Shown here: positions 53,195 to 63,227 of the stretch, piece by piece
Layout: each line of letters opens with the position of its first letter
Position numbering within the stretch: the stretch's first letter is position 1
NCBI GenBank assembly: GCA_031261505.1
Contig: JAISJN010000012.1
Coordinates: 62,001 to 126,000 of the forward strand
Source of the DNA: Clostridioides sp.
GTDB lineage: Bacteria > Bacillota > Clostridia > Peptostreptococcales > Peptostreptococcaceae
DNA length: 64,000 nucleotides
Direction of reading: 5' to 3'
Program-made: the position numbers and the translations under genes
Notes under the pieces: generated by a model
Seen by the model: the letters and a program-made list of their open reading frames with translations, nothing else
The model's database searches: none
What the model was told of the DNA's origin: nothing

Positions 53195-53406
53195 TATATT
53201 GATGCAACCGTTGCATAAATTCTATCTCTCTCACCCTTGTGAGTAGTTATTATATTTGTATTCCAACAGCATTTGTCCCCACATTGCTGAAATCGTTGAA
53301 TTACAATATATTATTATATCATTGTTTTTATAATCATTCCAATATTTTATGCATATTACGCCCTATATTGTTATTTGTTCCACAAACATCGTTAATAATC
53401 CTCTTT
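53195..53406. other. gap upstream of the SEC-C gene
   Basis: AT-rich promoter region without a clear reading frame. Confidence 0.3.
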
Positions 53407-53477
53407 TTTAATGATGATTCAACGATTTTGGATATAAATCTAAATGAGAACTACCTTTTTAAATATGTATCTTAAGC
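53407..53477 (+). repeat. dispersed repeat, decayed copy
   Basis: TTAATGATGATTCAACGATT then TAAATGAGAA and TATCTTAAGCAC. The distal hairpin is eroded. Confidence 0.5.
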
Positions 53478-53516
53478 ACAAGTTTTTTGTTTCCAAATCG
53501 TATATGTACAAATAAA

Positions 53517-53551
53517 CCACGGTATCTACATGTACTTGCTATATACCGTGG
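53517..53551 (-). terminator. terminator of the pilus gene cluster
   Basis: CCACGGTAT (53517-53525) pairs with ATACCGTGG (53543-53551); minus strand TTTATTTGT follows, 34 bases past the pilin stop. Confidence 0.8.
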
Positions 53552-53584
53552 CTCATTCTATTCTTCTACTATTTACTCATTTAA

Positions 53585-53983
53585 CTATTCTAGCTTAGGA
53601 TAAAATTGCTTTTCATTTGCCCTTACTATTATATCAGTTCCTCCATTTAAAGATATTTCAAACTCTGCATTTTCTGACTGCGACCTTGGAGCCGAGTTTA
53701 AATATCCCTGAGTAACTAGTCCAGCAACATCGTTTATGGTTTTTCCATCACCTATTGCAATACTCGCTGCTGTGGCGATATTCGCTGCATTTGAGTAATC
53801 GGCGTTTAGTTTCGCAGTTTCTTGAACTTTTCCATATTTTATTACCGCTATGCTCGAAAGTATACCTATGATGGTTATGACAACTATCATCTCTACTATA
53901 GTAAATCCACATTTCTTTTTCCTCTCTAATTTCTTAAATAAGGGTTCTACATTTATTTCATTACTTAAACCGATCAACTTCAT
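53585..53983 (-). CDS. type IV pilin-like prepilin
   Basis: ATG at 53983 follows GGAGGTAGATATT and gives 132 residues. The prepilin leader is long (26 residues), ending KKKCG, then FTIVEMIVVITIIGILSSIAV with Glu at position +5 and the hydrophobic helix. The rest is a small globular domain ending in FYPKLE. It is last in the cluster DUF881-pilB-pilC-pilin. No prepilin peptidase is nearby. Confidence 0.88.
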   Translation of the reverse strand: MKLIGLSNEINVEPLFKKLERKKKCGFTIVEMIVVITIIGILSSIAVIKYGKVQETAKLNADYSNAANIATAASIAIGDGKTINDVAGLVTQGYLNSAPRSQSENAEFEISLNGGTDIIVRANEKQFYPKLE

Positions 53984-54015
53984 AATATCTACCTCCAAAT
54001 ATTTTATTTAAATAT

Positions 54016-55200
54016 CTACATGTTCGATATCACATCTAGTATAGGAGTCACCACTGATATAATACAAAATCCTATGCCTACTCCTAGTACCACTATTACC
54101 ATAGGCTCTATTAATTTGATAGCCTGTCCTATCTTGATGTCTAATTCATTTTGGTAAAATTTATCCACAACTTCAAGGCTCTCGTCCAAGCGTCCACTCT
54201 CTTCCCCAGCCTTGATCATTGAAATAAACATCTTTGGAAAAATATCCGACCTCTCCAAGGAGGTGCTTATCGAATTTCCCCTTTTTATCCAATCAACGGA
54301 GGTTGAAATACATTCCTCTACATACCAATTATCCACAACGCTGGATGAAATGTTGATAGCTTCTATTATCGGTACTCCACTGGCAAAAAGTATCTTTAAT
54401 GAACTCGTAAACTTCGTCACAACTATGAGTTTTTCAAGATATCCTATTGCCGGCACGTCGAATATACGCCTCTTTATGAGTTTGATCATAGGTTTGCATC
54501 TTCCAAATATAAAGTATACAACACCTATGAGTACTACCATTGTAAATGCACAGAGCACAGTATTTTCTCTTAGAAATTTTGATAAAAAAATTAGCACCCT
54601 AGCTGTAAATGGAGGGTTTATGTCGTTGCTTTCAAACAGAATTTGAAAGTTTGGGACAATGAATATCAGTATGAACAACATAGATAAAAATGACAGAGCC
54701 ACCAATATAATTGGGTATATCATTATCGTAATTATTTTTGATTTTAATTTATATTCCTTATCGTAGTATTTTGAAAGTGAATCCATGACGGAATCTAGGC
54801 TCCCACTTATTTCAGCAGCCGAAATCATATATACGAAGAAGTTTGAAAACGCAGATGTGTTCTTAAACGCTGTCGTTATGTTTCTTCCACTTCGTATCTC
54901 GTCTTTTACCTGCTCTAACGCTTCCTTTAGACCCTTTCCAGAATCATCTGAAGCTAGTGTAAGTATTTTTATTATTTCGCAGCCAGATTCCAATAAGATT
55001 CCTATTTGCTTGCACATCACGCGAAGTTCCTTCGCCGGTATCTTCTTGCTTTTTTCTAATATCTTCTCGCTTTTTGCTGGTATCTTCTTACTTTGTTCTG
55101 ATTTGCCGATGTCCGGTTGTATAAATTTATCAGTACCAGATGGTATGTTTTTACTTCTGTCTGTGTATTCGTCATTTAGGATTGTTCTTGAGGACTTCAT
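54016..55200 (-). CDS. pilC: type IV pilus / type II secretion inner-membrane platform protein
   Basis: The 394-residue protein has two T2SF domains (about 60-180 and 260-385), each with membrane helices (IITIMIYPIILVALSFLSMLF and PMVIVVLGVGIGFCIISVVTP). The hydrophilic N-terminus carries a short repeated stretch SKKIPAKSEKILEKSKKIPAK. It overlaps the pilB stop by 4 bases. Confidence 0.9.
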   Translation of the reverse strand: MKSSRTILNDEYTDRSKNIPSGTDKFIQPDIGKSEQSKKIPAKSEKILEKSKKIPAKELRVMCKQIGILLESGCEIIKILTLASDDSGKGLKEALEQVKDEIRSGRNITTAFKNTSAFSNFFVYMISAAEISGSLDSVMDSLSKYYDKEYKLKSKIITIMIYPIILVALSFLSMLFILIFIVPNFQILFESNDINPPFTARVLIFLSKFLRENTVLCAFTMVVLIGVVYFIFGRCKPMIKLIKRRIFDVPAIGYLEKLIVVTKFTSSLKILFASGVPIIEAINISSSVVDNWYVEECISTSVDWIKRGNSISTSLERSDIFPKMFISMIKAGEESGRLDESLEVVDKFYQNELDIKIGQAIKLIEPMVIVVLGVGIGFCIISVVTPILDVISNM

Positions 55201-56258
55201 CTACGCGGTTCCTCTGAAATTTCAATTTCATTATCAACTATAAGATTCTTTAAACAACTTTCAAATGTTATCATTCCTTCATCCATAGCCTTATTTCTAA
55301 GTGTAGCGAGATCACATGTCTGGTCGATATATGATTTTAGTTTTTCTCCAAGCATTATGATTTCAAAAATTGCAGTCCTTCCAGCGTACTTTGATTTATT
55401 TACTCGCTTTTTAACAAGCTTCTGTGATATGACCCCTATTATGGATGCCCTTATCAGATACGGTTCTATTCCCATTTCTACGAGTCTGATGATAGCTGAG
55501 GCCGCGTCGCTCGTGTGCAATGTACTTATCACTAGATGTCCAGTTATCGCTGCTCTAATAGCAATTTTTGCCGTTTCTGAATCCCTTATTTCACCAACCA
55601 TTATGATATCTGGATCCTGCCTCAAAATCGACCTAAGCCCAGTCTCAAATGTTAGCCCAATCTTTTGGTTAACCTGAATTTGATTAACTCCCTCCATCTT
55701 GTACTCGACTGGATTCTCTATTGTCATGATATTTTTGCTCTCGTCTTTCAACTCGCTTAACATCGAGTAGACTGTTGTCGTCTTCCCCGATCCAGTAGCT
55801 CCTGTAACTAGGATCAATCCGTATTTTTTCTCTAGCATTGAATCCACAACTTCCATAGCCTCGTTCGTCAGTCCTAGCTCACGTTTTTTCTTTAGAAATG
55901 AATTTCTCTCGAGTATCCTGAGCACGACCTTCTCTCCATATATTGTAGGCATTGTAGATACCCTTATATCTATAGATTTTTCTTCTACCGAAATATCAGT
56001 CCTCCCATCCTGTGGCAGTCGTTTCTCAGCTATATCCATACTCGCGCTCAATTTGATTACAGTGGTCAGTTCGAGGTAGTCGACCTCGTCTATTTCCATA
56101 ATCTTAATCAACTCTCCGTCCACCCTCATCCTTATAACTGCATACTCATCAAACGGCTCAATATGCACATCGCTTGCCTTCATCTCAACTGCTTTAGATA
56201 AAATGTCATTTAGTAAATTTGAAATTCTATCCCTTCCTAACATAGCATCACTCACCAT
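55197..56258 (-). CDS. pilB: type IV pilus assembly ATPase, short form
   Basis: The 353-residue GspE/PilB ATPase lacks the N-terminal MshEN/GspE-N domain usual in 550-residue PilB and begins at the N2 domain (ASDVHIEPFDEYAVIRMRVDG). Walker A GATGSGKTT, Asp box MTIENPVEY, Walker B PDIIMVGEIRD and the His box TGHLVISTLHTSDA are present. The usual tetra-Cys zinc loop is missing: SQKLVKKRVNKSKYAGRTAIFE joins directly. Overlaps the DUF881 gene end. Confidence 0.9.
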   Translation of the reverse strand: MVSDAMLGRDRISNLLNDILSKAVEMKASDVHIEPFDEYAVIRMRVDGELIKIMEIDEVDYLELTTVIKLSASMDIAEKRLPQDGRTDISVEEKSIDIRVSTMPTIYGEKVVLRILERNSFLKKKRELGLTNEAMEVVDSMLEKKYGLILVTGATGSGKTTTVYSMLSELKDESKNIMTIENPVEYKMEGVNQIQVNQKIGLTFETGLRSILRQDPDIIMVGEIRDSETAKIAIRAAITGHLVISTLHTSDAASAIIRLVEMGIEPYLIRASIIGVISQKLVKKRVNKSKYAGRTAIFEIIMLGEKLKSYIDQTCDLATLRNKAMDEGMITFESCLKNLIVDNEIEISEEPRR

Positions 56259-56928
56259 CTAGGTATTTTAAGTTATCTGGTATATTTATCTGCTTTAGAT
56301 TTATTTTATTTTTTAACTTATATTCTACTTTCACCGGTAGAGACAGGCTTACCTCCTCTAAATAATTGCTTCCTCCTTCCATGTATTTTGAGAGCTTGTC
56401 CTCATCTCCTATAGCCCTTATGAGATATGGTTGAGCTATAGATGTTCCATTTACCTTAATGTGATTTCCAGCAAGAATTATCTCTGAATACTGATTCACC
56501 CTCTGCTCGTTTATCTCTATGTACTTAGCCCCCGATGATTTGAGTTCGTTTACAGTATTTAGAAGAACTTTGTTGTAGTCTATTGCGTTTGCTATGTTTC
56601 CAGTCTTATCATCAACAGCGTCTATTGAAATTATAAGACCTGGTCCACTCACTTCGGTGTACGACAGCTCTTTTTTTAGAGAGATAATTTTTTTATACCC
56701 TGAAGTTCCCTCATTTTCCTTACTCAGTTCCTGAAGTTCCTCGTCTAGTTTCTCCTTCTCTTTTTCCAAAGACTTAACTTCTTTTTTTGTCGCCTTAACT
56801 TGTTTTTTGACTGCCCTTCCCGTATTTCCATGTATATTATCTGTGTTTTCGACATTTCTTATCAAACTTCCTGTAAATATACCAAGAATTAAACTTGTTA
56901 AGATTATAAACACATTTATCTTTTTCAT
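56248..56928 (-). CDS. DUF881 family membrane-anchored protein
   Basis: The 226-residue protein has one N-terminal membrane helix (VFIILTSLILGIFTGSLI), a coiled coil (about 43-75, VKATKKEVKSLEKEKEKLDE) and the DUF881 domain (VSGPGLIISIDAV...KYIEINEQRVNQYSEI). DUF881 genes usually sit in division/spoIIQ-type regions. Here it heads the pilus cluster, a role like the PilN/PilO membrane components is conceivable. Confidence 0.8.
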   Translation of the reverse strand: MKKINVFIILTSLILGIFTGSLIRNVENTDNIHGNTGRAVKKQVKATKKEVKSLEKEKEKLDEELQELSKENEGTSGYKKIISLKKELSYTEVSGPGLIISIDAVDDKTGNIANAIDYNKVLLNTVNELKSSGAKYIEINEQRVNQYSEIILAGNHIKVNGTSIAQPYLIRAIGDEDKLSKYMEGGSNYLEEVSLSLPVKVEYKLKNKINLKQINIPDNLKYLDGE

Positions 56929-57087
56929 ACCTGATTTTCACCCCATAATTTTATTCAATTTCACCAAATTTTTCATACTTGTGATTCAATATCCAATGCT
57001 AATTATTATGATAACATAATTTCAGATTTATTCACCTAATAAAATATTCTTCAACCTATCTATGTGGTGGAATATATTAGATTATCG

Positions 57088-57164
57088 TGTTGGTGGTATT
57101 TACTAACACTAAAATGAGAAGATGCACTCCACCTGTAGCGGCTGGGTACATCTTCTCAAATTAT
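57088..57164 (+). repeat. dispersed two-hairpin repeat
   Basis: Proximal pair GTGTTGG...CTAACACTAAAATGAG, distal hairpin AGAAGATGCACTCCACCTGTAG...GGGTACATCTTCTCAAATTA. Confidence 0.65.
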
Positions 57165-57193
57165 TAGGTATATTTACTTTTATTTCTATAGCA

Positions 57194-58267
57194 CTATTTC
57201 ATATATGCTTCGATTCTAGTTATTATCTCACTCTTAAGTTCTTCTACCTTTCCAAAATCCATATTAGGCACAAAATATCCTTCTATGACATCGTGTTTTT
57301 CCTTAGCTAGCTTAAATGAGTCTATCGCTAAACTCATCAGATTTAAGAGTTCCTTCTCATCTGAATTTGTAACCTGCTCACATTTTGTTAGTTTTTTCTT
57401 ATCTAGATATTTATCAAATTCTATTTCATTCACGTCTTGGAATTGATAGCTCGTCGTAATCGCCATTTCAAGTGCTGGCACGTATACAGTCTCTATTTTT
57501 TCAGGAATCAAAGGATAATGGTATATCTGCACTTCGAGCCCTTTAACATGAGCAGATTCCGCAAACCTCCTCATAAAAGTGCTTTTCCCTGTTCCAATCG
57601 CTCCTGATAAGTAATGTACCTTTGTATCCTCAGGCAAAATTTTTTCAGTATAGTCTACATATCCTATTGGACTTATAGCTGAACCGAAGAGATGGATTAT
57701 TTTTTTGTATATACCTGTATTTTCTACATTGTCCAACATATCAGATATAAAATTTTCTGTCAGCTGATTTACCCTTCCAAAATGAAGGCAGGCAGAGTTT
57801 TTTTCCTCTATATCCCTGTAAATCGGTGCAGATGATTCCAAGTATTTATACGCTGTCTTAAAAGATTCGCTTATCTGTCTATCTGCCTCCCTTATTAAAT
57901 CCTTTTTTGCCTCCATAGCTTCTGTGTCGAGGAATTGCCCTAGATTGATTATTTCGTCCTCTGCACCTGGTAGCTTTGGATCGACTATATGTGGTGCTGT
58001 ACCGTCTAGCATCACGACTCCAAGTTCTTTAATTACAAGTGCATCTAGGGAACTCGGATCCGATGGACAATGGTATAATTCTATGTTGTATCCCAAATTG
58101 TTGAAATGCTTTCCAACATACTTCATAAACGACGACTTTCCTACACCAGGTCCGCCCTTCATACAGAAAATCCTGTTCACTCCTTCTGGTATTATATTAT
58201 CAAATAACGGATATGAGCCCTTGCTTGTATTCCCACCTGGAAATGCTTCTTTTACTGATCCCTTCAT
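57194..58267 (-). CDS. PRK06851-type protein with two tandem P-loop domains
   Basis: The 357-residue protein has two similar ATPase-like halves: Walker A GGPGVGKSSFMKYVG at about 38-52 and GAIGTGKSTFMRRFA at about 227-241, each followed by ELYHCP / QIYHYP. This is a clostridial/bacilli family (PRK06851) with unknown substrate. Length and both P-loops are intact. Confidence 0.78.
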   Translation of the reverse strand: MKGSVKEAFPGGNTSKGSYPLFDNIIPEGVNRIFCMKGGPGVGKSSFMKYVGKHFNNLGYNIELYHCPSDPSSLDALVIKELGVVMLDGTAPHIVDPKLPGAEDEIINLGQFLDTEAMEAKKDLIREADRQISESFKTAYKYLESSAPIYRDIEEKNSACLHFGRVNQLTENFISDMLDNVENTGIYKKIIHLFGSAISPIGYVDYTEKILPEDTKVHYLSGAIGTGKSTFMRRFAESAHVKGLEVQIYHYPLIPEKIETVYVPALEMAITTSYQFQDVNEIEFDKYLDKKKLTKCEQVTNSDEKELLNLMSLAIDSFKLAKEKHDVIEGYFVPNMDFGKVEELKSEIITRIEAYMK

Positions 58268-58353
58268 CCAAAAACCTCCCTTAAAAATCTATTGCAGTAT
58301 ATGTATATTTTTAAATCGGGTTAATTATTCCTAAAGCTTGTATCATTTTTAAT

Positions 58354-58390
58354 ATTGATTCCGTGGTGGGGGACATCTATCTCAAGTTAT
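58354..58390 (+). repeat. dispersed repeat, distal fragment
   Basis: TGATTCCGTGGTGGGGGACA then TCTATCTCAAGTTATAT. Only the 3' end is left. Confidence 0.5.
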
Positions 58391-58412
58391 ATATATTGCA
58401 TCCAAAAATAAA

Positions 58413-58452
58413 AATACAGGTATTCGCTCTTTAATGAACGAGTACCTGTATT
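58413..58452 (-). terminator. terminator of ysxC
   Basis: AATACAGGTATTCG (58413-58426) pairs with CGAGTACCTGTATT (58439-58452); on the minus strand TTTATTTTTGG follows. Confidence 0.88.
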
Positions 58453-58465
58453 CTCAACTTAAATA

Positions 58466-59077
58466 TTATTCATTTGTCACTGTATATCCGTGTTCTGCGT
58501 ACTGTGCTACAATTTCGTTCCATAGGTCATCTACGCCGGTCTTCTTGAGTGAAGAAACCGGTATGACCTTCTCGTCACTCGCCATCTGCAGTTTTTTTCT
58601 AATTATATTTATATGCTTCTGGTACTGCCCTCTAGAAATCTTGTCAGACTTCGTAGCCACTACCACGCAGTTGTATCCGTAATGCTTAATCCACTCGTAC
58701 ATCAACTTATCATCGCCAGTTGGCTCGTGTCTTATATCTACTAATAGGAAGATTGCACAGAGTTCATCTCTATCTTCGAGATATCTCTCCATTATTTCTC
58801 CCCACTTGCCCTTCTCTGACTTAGCTACCCTTGCATATCCGTACCCAGGTAGGTCTACGAAGTAAAATTCTTCGTTTATCAAGTAGAAATTTATAGTCCT
58901 TGTCTTACCCGGTGTCTGGCTAGTTCTAGCAAAATTTCTCCTGTTTAACAAGGTATTAACTATCGATGATTTACCGACATTAGATCTACCAGCTAAGGCT
59001 ATTTCAGGGATTCCCTCTGCTGGGTACTGATGCTTGTGAACAGCGCTCATAGTTATTTCTGAACTTCTTATCTTCAT
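58466..59077 (-). CDS. ysxC: ribosome biogenesis GTP-binding protein YsxC/EngB
   Basis: Start ATG at 59077 (SD GGAGAGG) gives 203 residues: G1 [13 protein letters not shown]3 DLPGYGYA, G4 TKSD. YsxC is an essential GTPase of 50S subunit assembly. It follows lon, a conserved pair in Firmicutes. An earlier in-frame start at 59125 lacks an SD. Confidence 0.94.
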   Translation of the reverse strand: MKIRSSEITMSAVHKHQYPAEGIPEIALAGRSNVGKSSIVNTLLNRRNFARTSQTPGKTRTINFYLINEEFYFVDLPGYGYARVAKSEKGKWGEIMERYLEDRDELCAIFLLVDIRHEPTGDDKLMYEWIKHYGYNCVVVATKSDKISRGQYQKHINIIRKKLQMASDEKVIPVSSLKKTGVDDLWNEIVAQYAEHGYTVTNE

Positions 59078-59133
59078 AATACTTATCCTCTCCATGCATA
59101 CGCTGCATGACGCATTATCTATCAATGCAATTT

Positions 59134-59232
59134 ATTAAATGGTGATTCAACGCTTCAGAGTGGTATTTTCCCCTAGCTGAATGGGAATTATGCCCACCAC
59201 CTTTAGAGATGGAGGACATCTTTCTCAAGTTA
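59134..59232 (+). repeat. dispersed two-hairpin repeat, full copy
   Basis: TTAAATGGTGATTCAACGCT, proximal pair TTCAGAGTGG/CTAGCTGAATG, distal hairpin TATGCCCACCACCTT...GGAGGACATCTTTCTCAAGTTA. It fills the lon-ysxC gap and touches the lon stop codon. Confidence 0.75.
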
Positions 59233-61635
59233 CTATTTTTCTAACAAGGCTTCTCTCAAAACATCTTCCATAGTATCTACTAAGACGAATTCTATCACTT
59301 CTTTCACGTTTTCCGGAATTTCATCTAGGTCGTTTTCACATTCGCGAGGAATCAATATCTTAGTTATTCCAGCTCTATGTGCAGCTAATATCTTTTCTTT
59401 TACTCCACCGACTGCTAAGACTCTACCTCTCAATGTAATCTCACCAGTCATCGCAATATTTCCTGGCACTGGTCTCTTAGTAAGAGCTGAAATCACGGCT
59501 AGAGCCATAGTTATACCGGCAGAAGGTCCGTCCTTAGGCACTGCTCCTTCTGGCAGATGCATGTGTATATCCTCGTCTTTGTAGAAATCAGGGTCGATAT
59601 CGTATTTCGCAGCTATAGACCTTATATATGAAATACCAGTTCTAGCTGATTCCTTCATAACATCTCCAAGTTGTCCAGTGAGGACAATTTGTCCCTTTCC
59701 TTTTACAACATTCACTTCTACCTCTAGGGTAACTCCGCCTACCTCAGTCCAAGCTAGACCGGTCACAAGGCCTACCTTAGGCTCCTTGTCTGCAAGTTGA
59801 TACTTGTACAGGTCTTTTCCAAGATACTGTTCTACATCTTCTGCATTTATTGTAACACCTTCTATACTAGGATCTTCAACGTATTTTTTGACAATCTTTC
59901 TGCATATCTTTCCTATTGTTCTCTCTAAGGTTCTTACACCTGCTTCTCTAGTATAGTGGTTTATCACCTCTCTAAAAGCAGATTCGTCCATTTTTATAAA
60001 ATCCTCCTTCAACGCATGTTCCTTCAATTGTTTTGGAAGAAGGTATTTCTGTGCTATATTTAATTTTTCTTCTTCTATATACCCTGGTACTTCGATTATT
60101 TCCATCCTGTCTAGCAATGGTCTAGGTATATTGTTTAAACTGTTTGCCGTAGTTATAAACAGTATCTTAGATAAATCGAAAGGTATTTCTAAATAATGGT
60201 CTACAAAATCCTTGTTCTGTTCTGGATCTAGTACTTCAAGCATAGCTGATGCAGGATCTCCCTTGTAGTCAGCTGCCATCTTGTCAATTTCATCTAATAG
60301 GAAGACTGGGTTCTTTGTACCAGCCTCTTTTACGCCATTTATTATCCTACCAGGTATAGCTCCTACATAGGTTCTTCTATGACCTCTTATCTCTGCTTCA
60401 TCTCTAACTCCACCTAATGACAATCTAGTGAAATGTCTATTTAAGGCTCTAGCTATAGATTTACAGATAGATGTCTTACCTACCCCTGGAGGTCCGACTA
60501 GACAGATGATCGGTCCCTTGAGATTTTTAGATAATTTTCTAACTGCTAGGTATTCTAGTATTCTTTCTTTTACCTTTTCCAGTCCGTAATGGTCCTCGTC
60601 TAATATAGCCTTTGCATTTGCTATATCAAGCTTATCCTTAGTTTCCTTAGTCCAAGGAAGTGAGAATATAGTCTCTAAATAGTTTCTGCTTACGGCACTG
60701 TCCGGTGACATTGGCGAAATTCTTGAGAACTTATCTATTTCTTTATTTATTTTTTCCTTAGTTTCCTTAGGTGCCTTTATTTTTTTGAGCGCTATTCTAA
60801 ATTCATCCGCTTCTGAGTTTACATCTTCCTCTTCGCCGAGTTCTTTTTGAATTGCTCTAAGCTGCTCTCTAAGGTAGTATTCCTTCTGAACTTTATTCAT
60901 CTGTTTTTTAACTCTAAGAGTAAGTTTTTTCTCAATTTTGAGTATCTCAATCTCTTCTAAGAGTATTGTATAAATGAGTTCAAGTCTCTTTTTCACATCA
61001 AATTCTTCTAATATTTCCTGTTTTTGTTCTGGCTTAAGGTATATATTTGAAGCTATAGTGTCTATGAATCTATCCACATCGTCAATTTCGGCTAGCGATA
61101 CGAGTATCTCTGGTGAAACCCTGTTTCCTATATTGATGTATTCCTCAAATGAGTCGAATACGCTTCTTACAAATGCTTCGATTTCAACGTCTGTATCATC
61201 TTCAACAGCTTTTTTCTTGTATTTTACTTCCTCTATAGTAGCTTTGTAATATCCATCTTCAATCTTAGCTTCTAGAACTCTGGCTCTCGATAGGCCTTCC
61301 ACTAACACGCGAACTGAGTCTCCAGGCAGCTTTATCATCTGTTTTATTTTACTTATAGTACCCACTTTGTAGAAGTCATCTTCTGTTGGTTCATCGACTT
61401 CTGAGTCCTTCTGAGTTGTTAGAAAAACTAATTCATCGGCAAGCATTGCTTCATCAAGTGCTTTAAGAGAAATATCCCTCCCTATATCAAAATTTAATAT
61501 CATATAAGGAAATATTGATAATCCTCTTAGAGGAATCAATGGCAGTTCTTTTTGGTCTACAATATAATCATTATTTTTTTCTATGTCCGTACTTTCGATA
61601 GTATCATTTTCAATAGTATTGTTTTCTTCCATCAT
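59233..61635 (-). CDS. lon: ATP-dependent protease Lon
   Basis: About 800 residues from the ATG at 61635 (AAGGAG just upstream). Domains: N-terminal substrate-binding domain ([15 protein letters not shown]), coiled middle, AAA+ ([25 protein letters not shown]), and the C-terminal Ser/Lys protease with catalytic Ser in [12 protein letters not shown]. Degrades damaged and regulatory proteins. No HrcA/CIRCE or CtsR box was identified upstream. Confidence 0.96.
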   Translation of the reverse strand: MMEENNTIENDTIESTDIEKNNDYIVDQKELPLIPLRGLSIFPYMILNFDIGRDISLKALDEAMLADELVFLTTQKDSEVDEPTEDDFYKVGTISKIKQMIKLPGDSVRVLVEGLSRARVLEAKIEDGYYKATIEEVKYKKKAVEDDTDVEIEAFVRSVFDSFEEYINIGNRVSPEILVSLAEIDDVDRFIDTIASNIYLKPEQKQEILEEFDVKKRLELIYTILLEEIEILKIEKKLTLRVKKQMNKVQKEYYLREQLRAIQKELGEEEDVNSEADEFRIALKKIKAPKETKEKINKEIDKFSRISPMSPDSAVSRNYLETIFSLPWTKETKDKLDIANAKAILDEDHYGLEKVKERILEYLAVRKLSKNLKGPIICLVGPPGVGKTSICKSIARALNRHFTRLSLGGVRDEAEIRGHRRTYVGAIPGRIINGVKEAGTKNPVFLLDEIDKMAADYKGDPASAMLEVLDPEQNKDFVDHYLEIPFDLSKILFITTANSLNNIPRPLLDRMEIIEVPGYIEEEKLNIAQKYLLPKQLKEHALKEDFIKMDESAFREVINHYTREAGVRTLERTIGKICRKIVKKYVEDPSIEGVTINAEDVEQYLGKDLYKYQLADKEPKVGLVTGLAWTEVGGVTLEVEVNVVKGKGQIVLTGQLGDVMKESARTGISYIRSIAAKYDIDPDFYKDEDIHMHLPEGAVPKDGPSAGITMALAVISALTKRPVPGNIAMTGEITLRGRVLAVGGVKEKILAAHRAGITKILIPRECENDLDEIPENVKEVIEFVLVDTMEDVLREALLEK

Positions 61636-61837
61636 TTTTCTCCTTTGCATTTATTATCGTCTATTCCTATTGCCTTTTTTAACTCATCAATATGAAATAC
61701 GTATATATTATATAATATTGGCTTTTTGGATGCAGTTTAAACTTTTTTTTCAAGTTTAGACCTTTTTATCCCCAAAATGATAATATTTTTCCTATATAAT
61801 TAGGTTAAATAACATAGACATACTCGGTAAATTTTCA
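61636..61837. other. upstream region of lon
   Basis: AT-rich, with an oligo-T tract and AGTTTAAACT...AAGTTTAGACC. No gene. A promoter for lon is probable around a TATAAT-like sequence near 61705, but I could not set the -35 box. Confidence 0.3.
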
Positions 61838-61914
61838 TTGTGTAGTGGATGATTTTGCCAACACTGAAATAAGATTCCCCCACCATAAGTGGTGGGGGTA
61901 CATCATTCTCAAGT
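61838..61914 (+). repeat. dispersed repeat, nearly full copy
   Basis: Proximal AGTGGATGATTTTGCCAACACT, distal hairpin CCCCCACCATAAGTGGTGGGGG and terminal CATTCTCAAGTTA. Confidence 0.7.
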
Positions 61915-62020
61915 TATATTATATATTTAAAATAATCAAATATCAACTTATTCAGAACTTATTTGCCAAAATACTCGATTCTGTATGCTATGAAATTTAT
62001 TATGATATAATAATTATATA

Positions 62021-62115
62021 TTAAATGGTGATTCAACGCTTTCAATGATGTATGAACCCACATTGAAATGAGAAATAGCCGCCACCTTTAAATGTGGAGA
62101 CGTATTTCTCAAGTT
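62021..62115 (+). repeat. dispersed two-hairpin repeat, full copy
   Basis: TTAAATGGTGATTCAACGCT, proximal TTTCAATG/CATTGAAAT, distal GAGAAATAGCCGCCACC...GTGGAGACGTATTTCTCAAG. It ends 12 bases before the chromate transporter SD. Confidence 0.75.
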
Positions 62116-62137
62116 GTGAATTTTTATGGAGGCAATC

Positions 62138-62650
62138 ATGTTAAAACTTTTTTTCACTTTTCTTAAAATAGGCGCCTTCACTTTTGGTGGAGGTTACGCT
62201 ATGATTCCACTCATCCAGGATGAACTTGTCGTAAAACAAGGTCTTCTATCCGAGGAGGAGTTTTTAGACTACCTTTCAATAGCTCAAAGTTATCCAGGCG
62301 TACTAGCTATTAATATATCAGTGCTCTTGGGATATAGATTATATAAAATACCAGGAGTTCTTATCTGTGCCTTAGGCTCTGCTCTACCGTCTTTTTGCAT
62401 AGTTATAGTTGTTTCATACCTATACTTTGCACACGCGTCCTCTAAGATATTAGACGGTTTTTTCAGAGGTGTCGCTCCAGTTGTAATCGCATTGATATTC
62501 AACTCATTCTTAGGCTTGTTTAAGGGTATTGATAGAACTAAGAAAAATATAATCCTAGTCGGAATAGCATTTATATCCGTCGCCGTTTTCAAAATAAGTC
62601 CTATTTATTTAATACTCGGAGGAGGTGTGCTCAGCTTATGTCAAAAATAG
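62138..62650 (+). CDS. chromate transporter family, half-size subunit 1
   Basis: ATG at 62138 follows GGAGG; an ATG at 62126 is inside the SD context. 170 residues with the CHR motif FTFGGGYAMIPLIQ and SIAQSYPGVLAIN. Half-size CHR proteins work in pairs; substrate (chromate, sulfate or other anion) unknown. It overlaps the next gene. Confidence 0.88.
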   Translation: MLKLFFTFLKIGAFTFGGGYAMIPLIQDELVVKQGLLSEEEFLDYLSIAQSYPGVLAINISVLLGYRLYKIPGVLICALGSALPSFCIVIVVSYLYFAHASSKILDGFFRGVAPVVIALIFNSFLGLFKGIDRTKKNIILVGIAFISVAVFKISPIYLILGGGVLSLCQK

Positions 62651-63168
62651 CCCTGCTCTTTACGATGTTTTTCAAGATAGGTGCATTTAGCTTCGGTGGT
62701 GGATACGCCATGCTCCCATTTATTCAACAGGAATTTATAAATAAGACTCATCTTATTACTAATAAGGAATTTTTGGATTTACTCGCTATATCCCAGTCGA
62801 CTCCCGGTCCAGTTGCAATCAACAGTGCTACCTTCGTCGGCTACAAGACAGCTGGAGTCCTCGGTTCGTTCTGTGCTACTGTCGGTGTTTCGCTGTTCGC
62901 AATAATCGGACTCACGATAATATCACATCTGTTTGATAAGTTCAAGGATAACGGCAAGGTTGTCAATCTCTTGACTGTGCTTCGACCTATCACGATCGGT
63001 TTCATACTTGCTGCTGCATTTTCATCTGGTAGCTCCATGGAATGGGATTGGTATGCTGTTGCTGCGTTCGTCACTTCGTTCGCATTACTGTATAAGAAAA
63101 AGCTTGGCTCTATTTCTATTATATTTGTCTACGGATTAATCGGTATTGCTATGTCTTTTCTAATATAA
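62638..63168 (+). CDS. chromate transporter family, half-size subunit 2
   Basis: The 176-residue partner with FSFGGGYAMLPFIQQEF and LLAISQSTPGPVAINSATFVGY. SD GGAGGAGGTG; overlaps subunit 1 by 13 bases, which indicates translational coupling. Confidence 0.88.
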   Translation: MSKIALLFTMFFKIGAFSFGGGYAMLPFIQQEFINKTHLITNKEFLDLLAISQSTPGPVAINSATFVGYKTAGVLGSFCATVGVSLFAIIGLTIISHLFDKFKDNGKVVNLLTVLRPITIGFILAAAFSSGSSMEWDWYAVAAFVTSFALLYKKKLGSISIIFVYGLIGIAMSFLI

Positions 63169-63177
63169 TTTAATAAA

Positions 63178-63216
63178 GATATCCCCCACCTGTAAAGGTT
63201 GGGGGTGTCTTTTTAG
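63178..63216. terminator. terminator between the CHR pair and the CWB2 gene
   Basis: GATATCCCCCACCT/AGGTTGGGGGTGTC with a GTAA loop, then TTTTTAG on the plus strand; on the minus strand TTTATTAAA. The CCCCCACCTGTAAAGG core matches the distal hairpin of the dispersed family. Confidence 0.85.
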
Positions 63217-63227
63217 CTGCTTATTTT

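Noticed and set aside
62021-62115. Riboswitch upstream of the chromate transporter pair
   Set aside because: The structure is a full copy of the dispersed repeat and so not specific to this gene.
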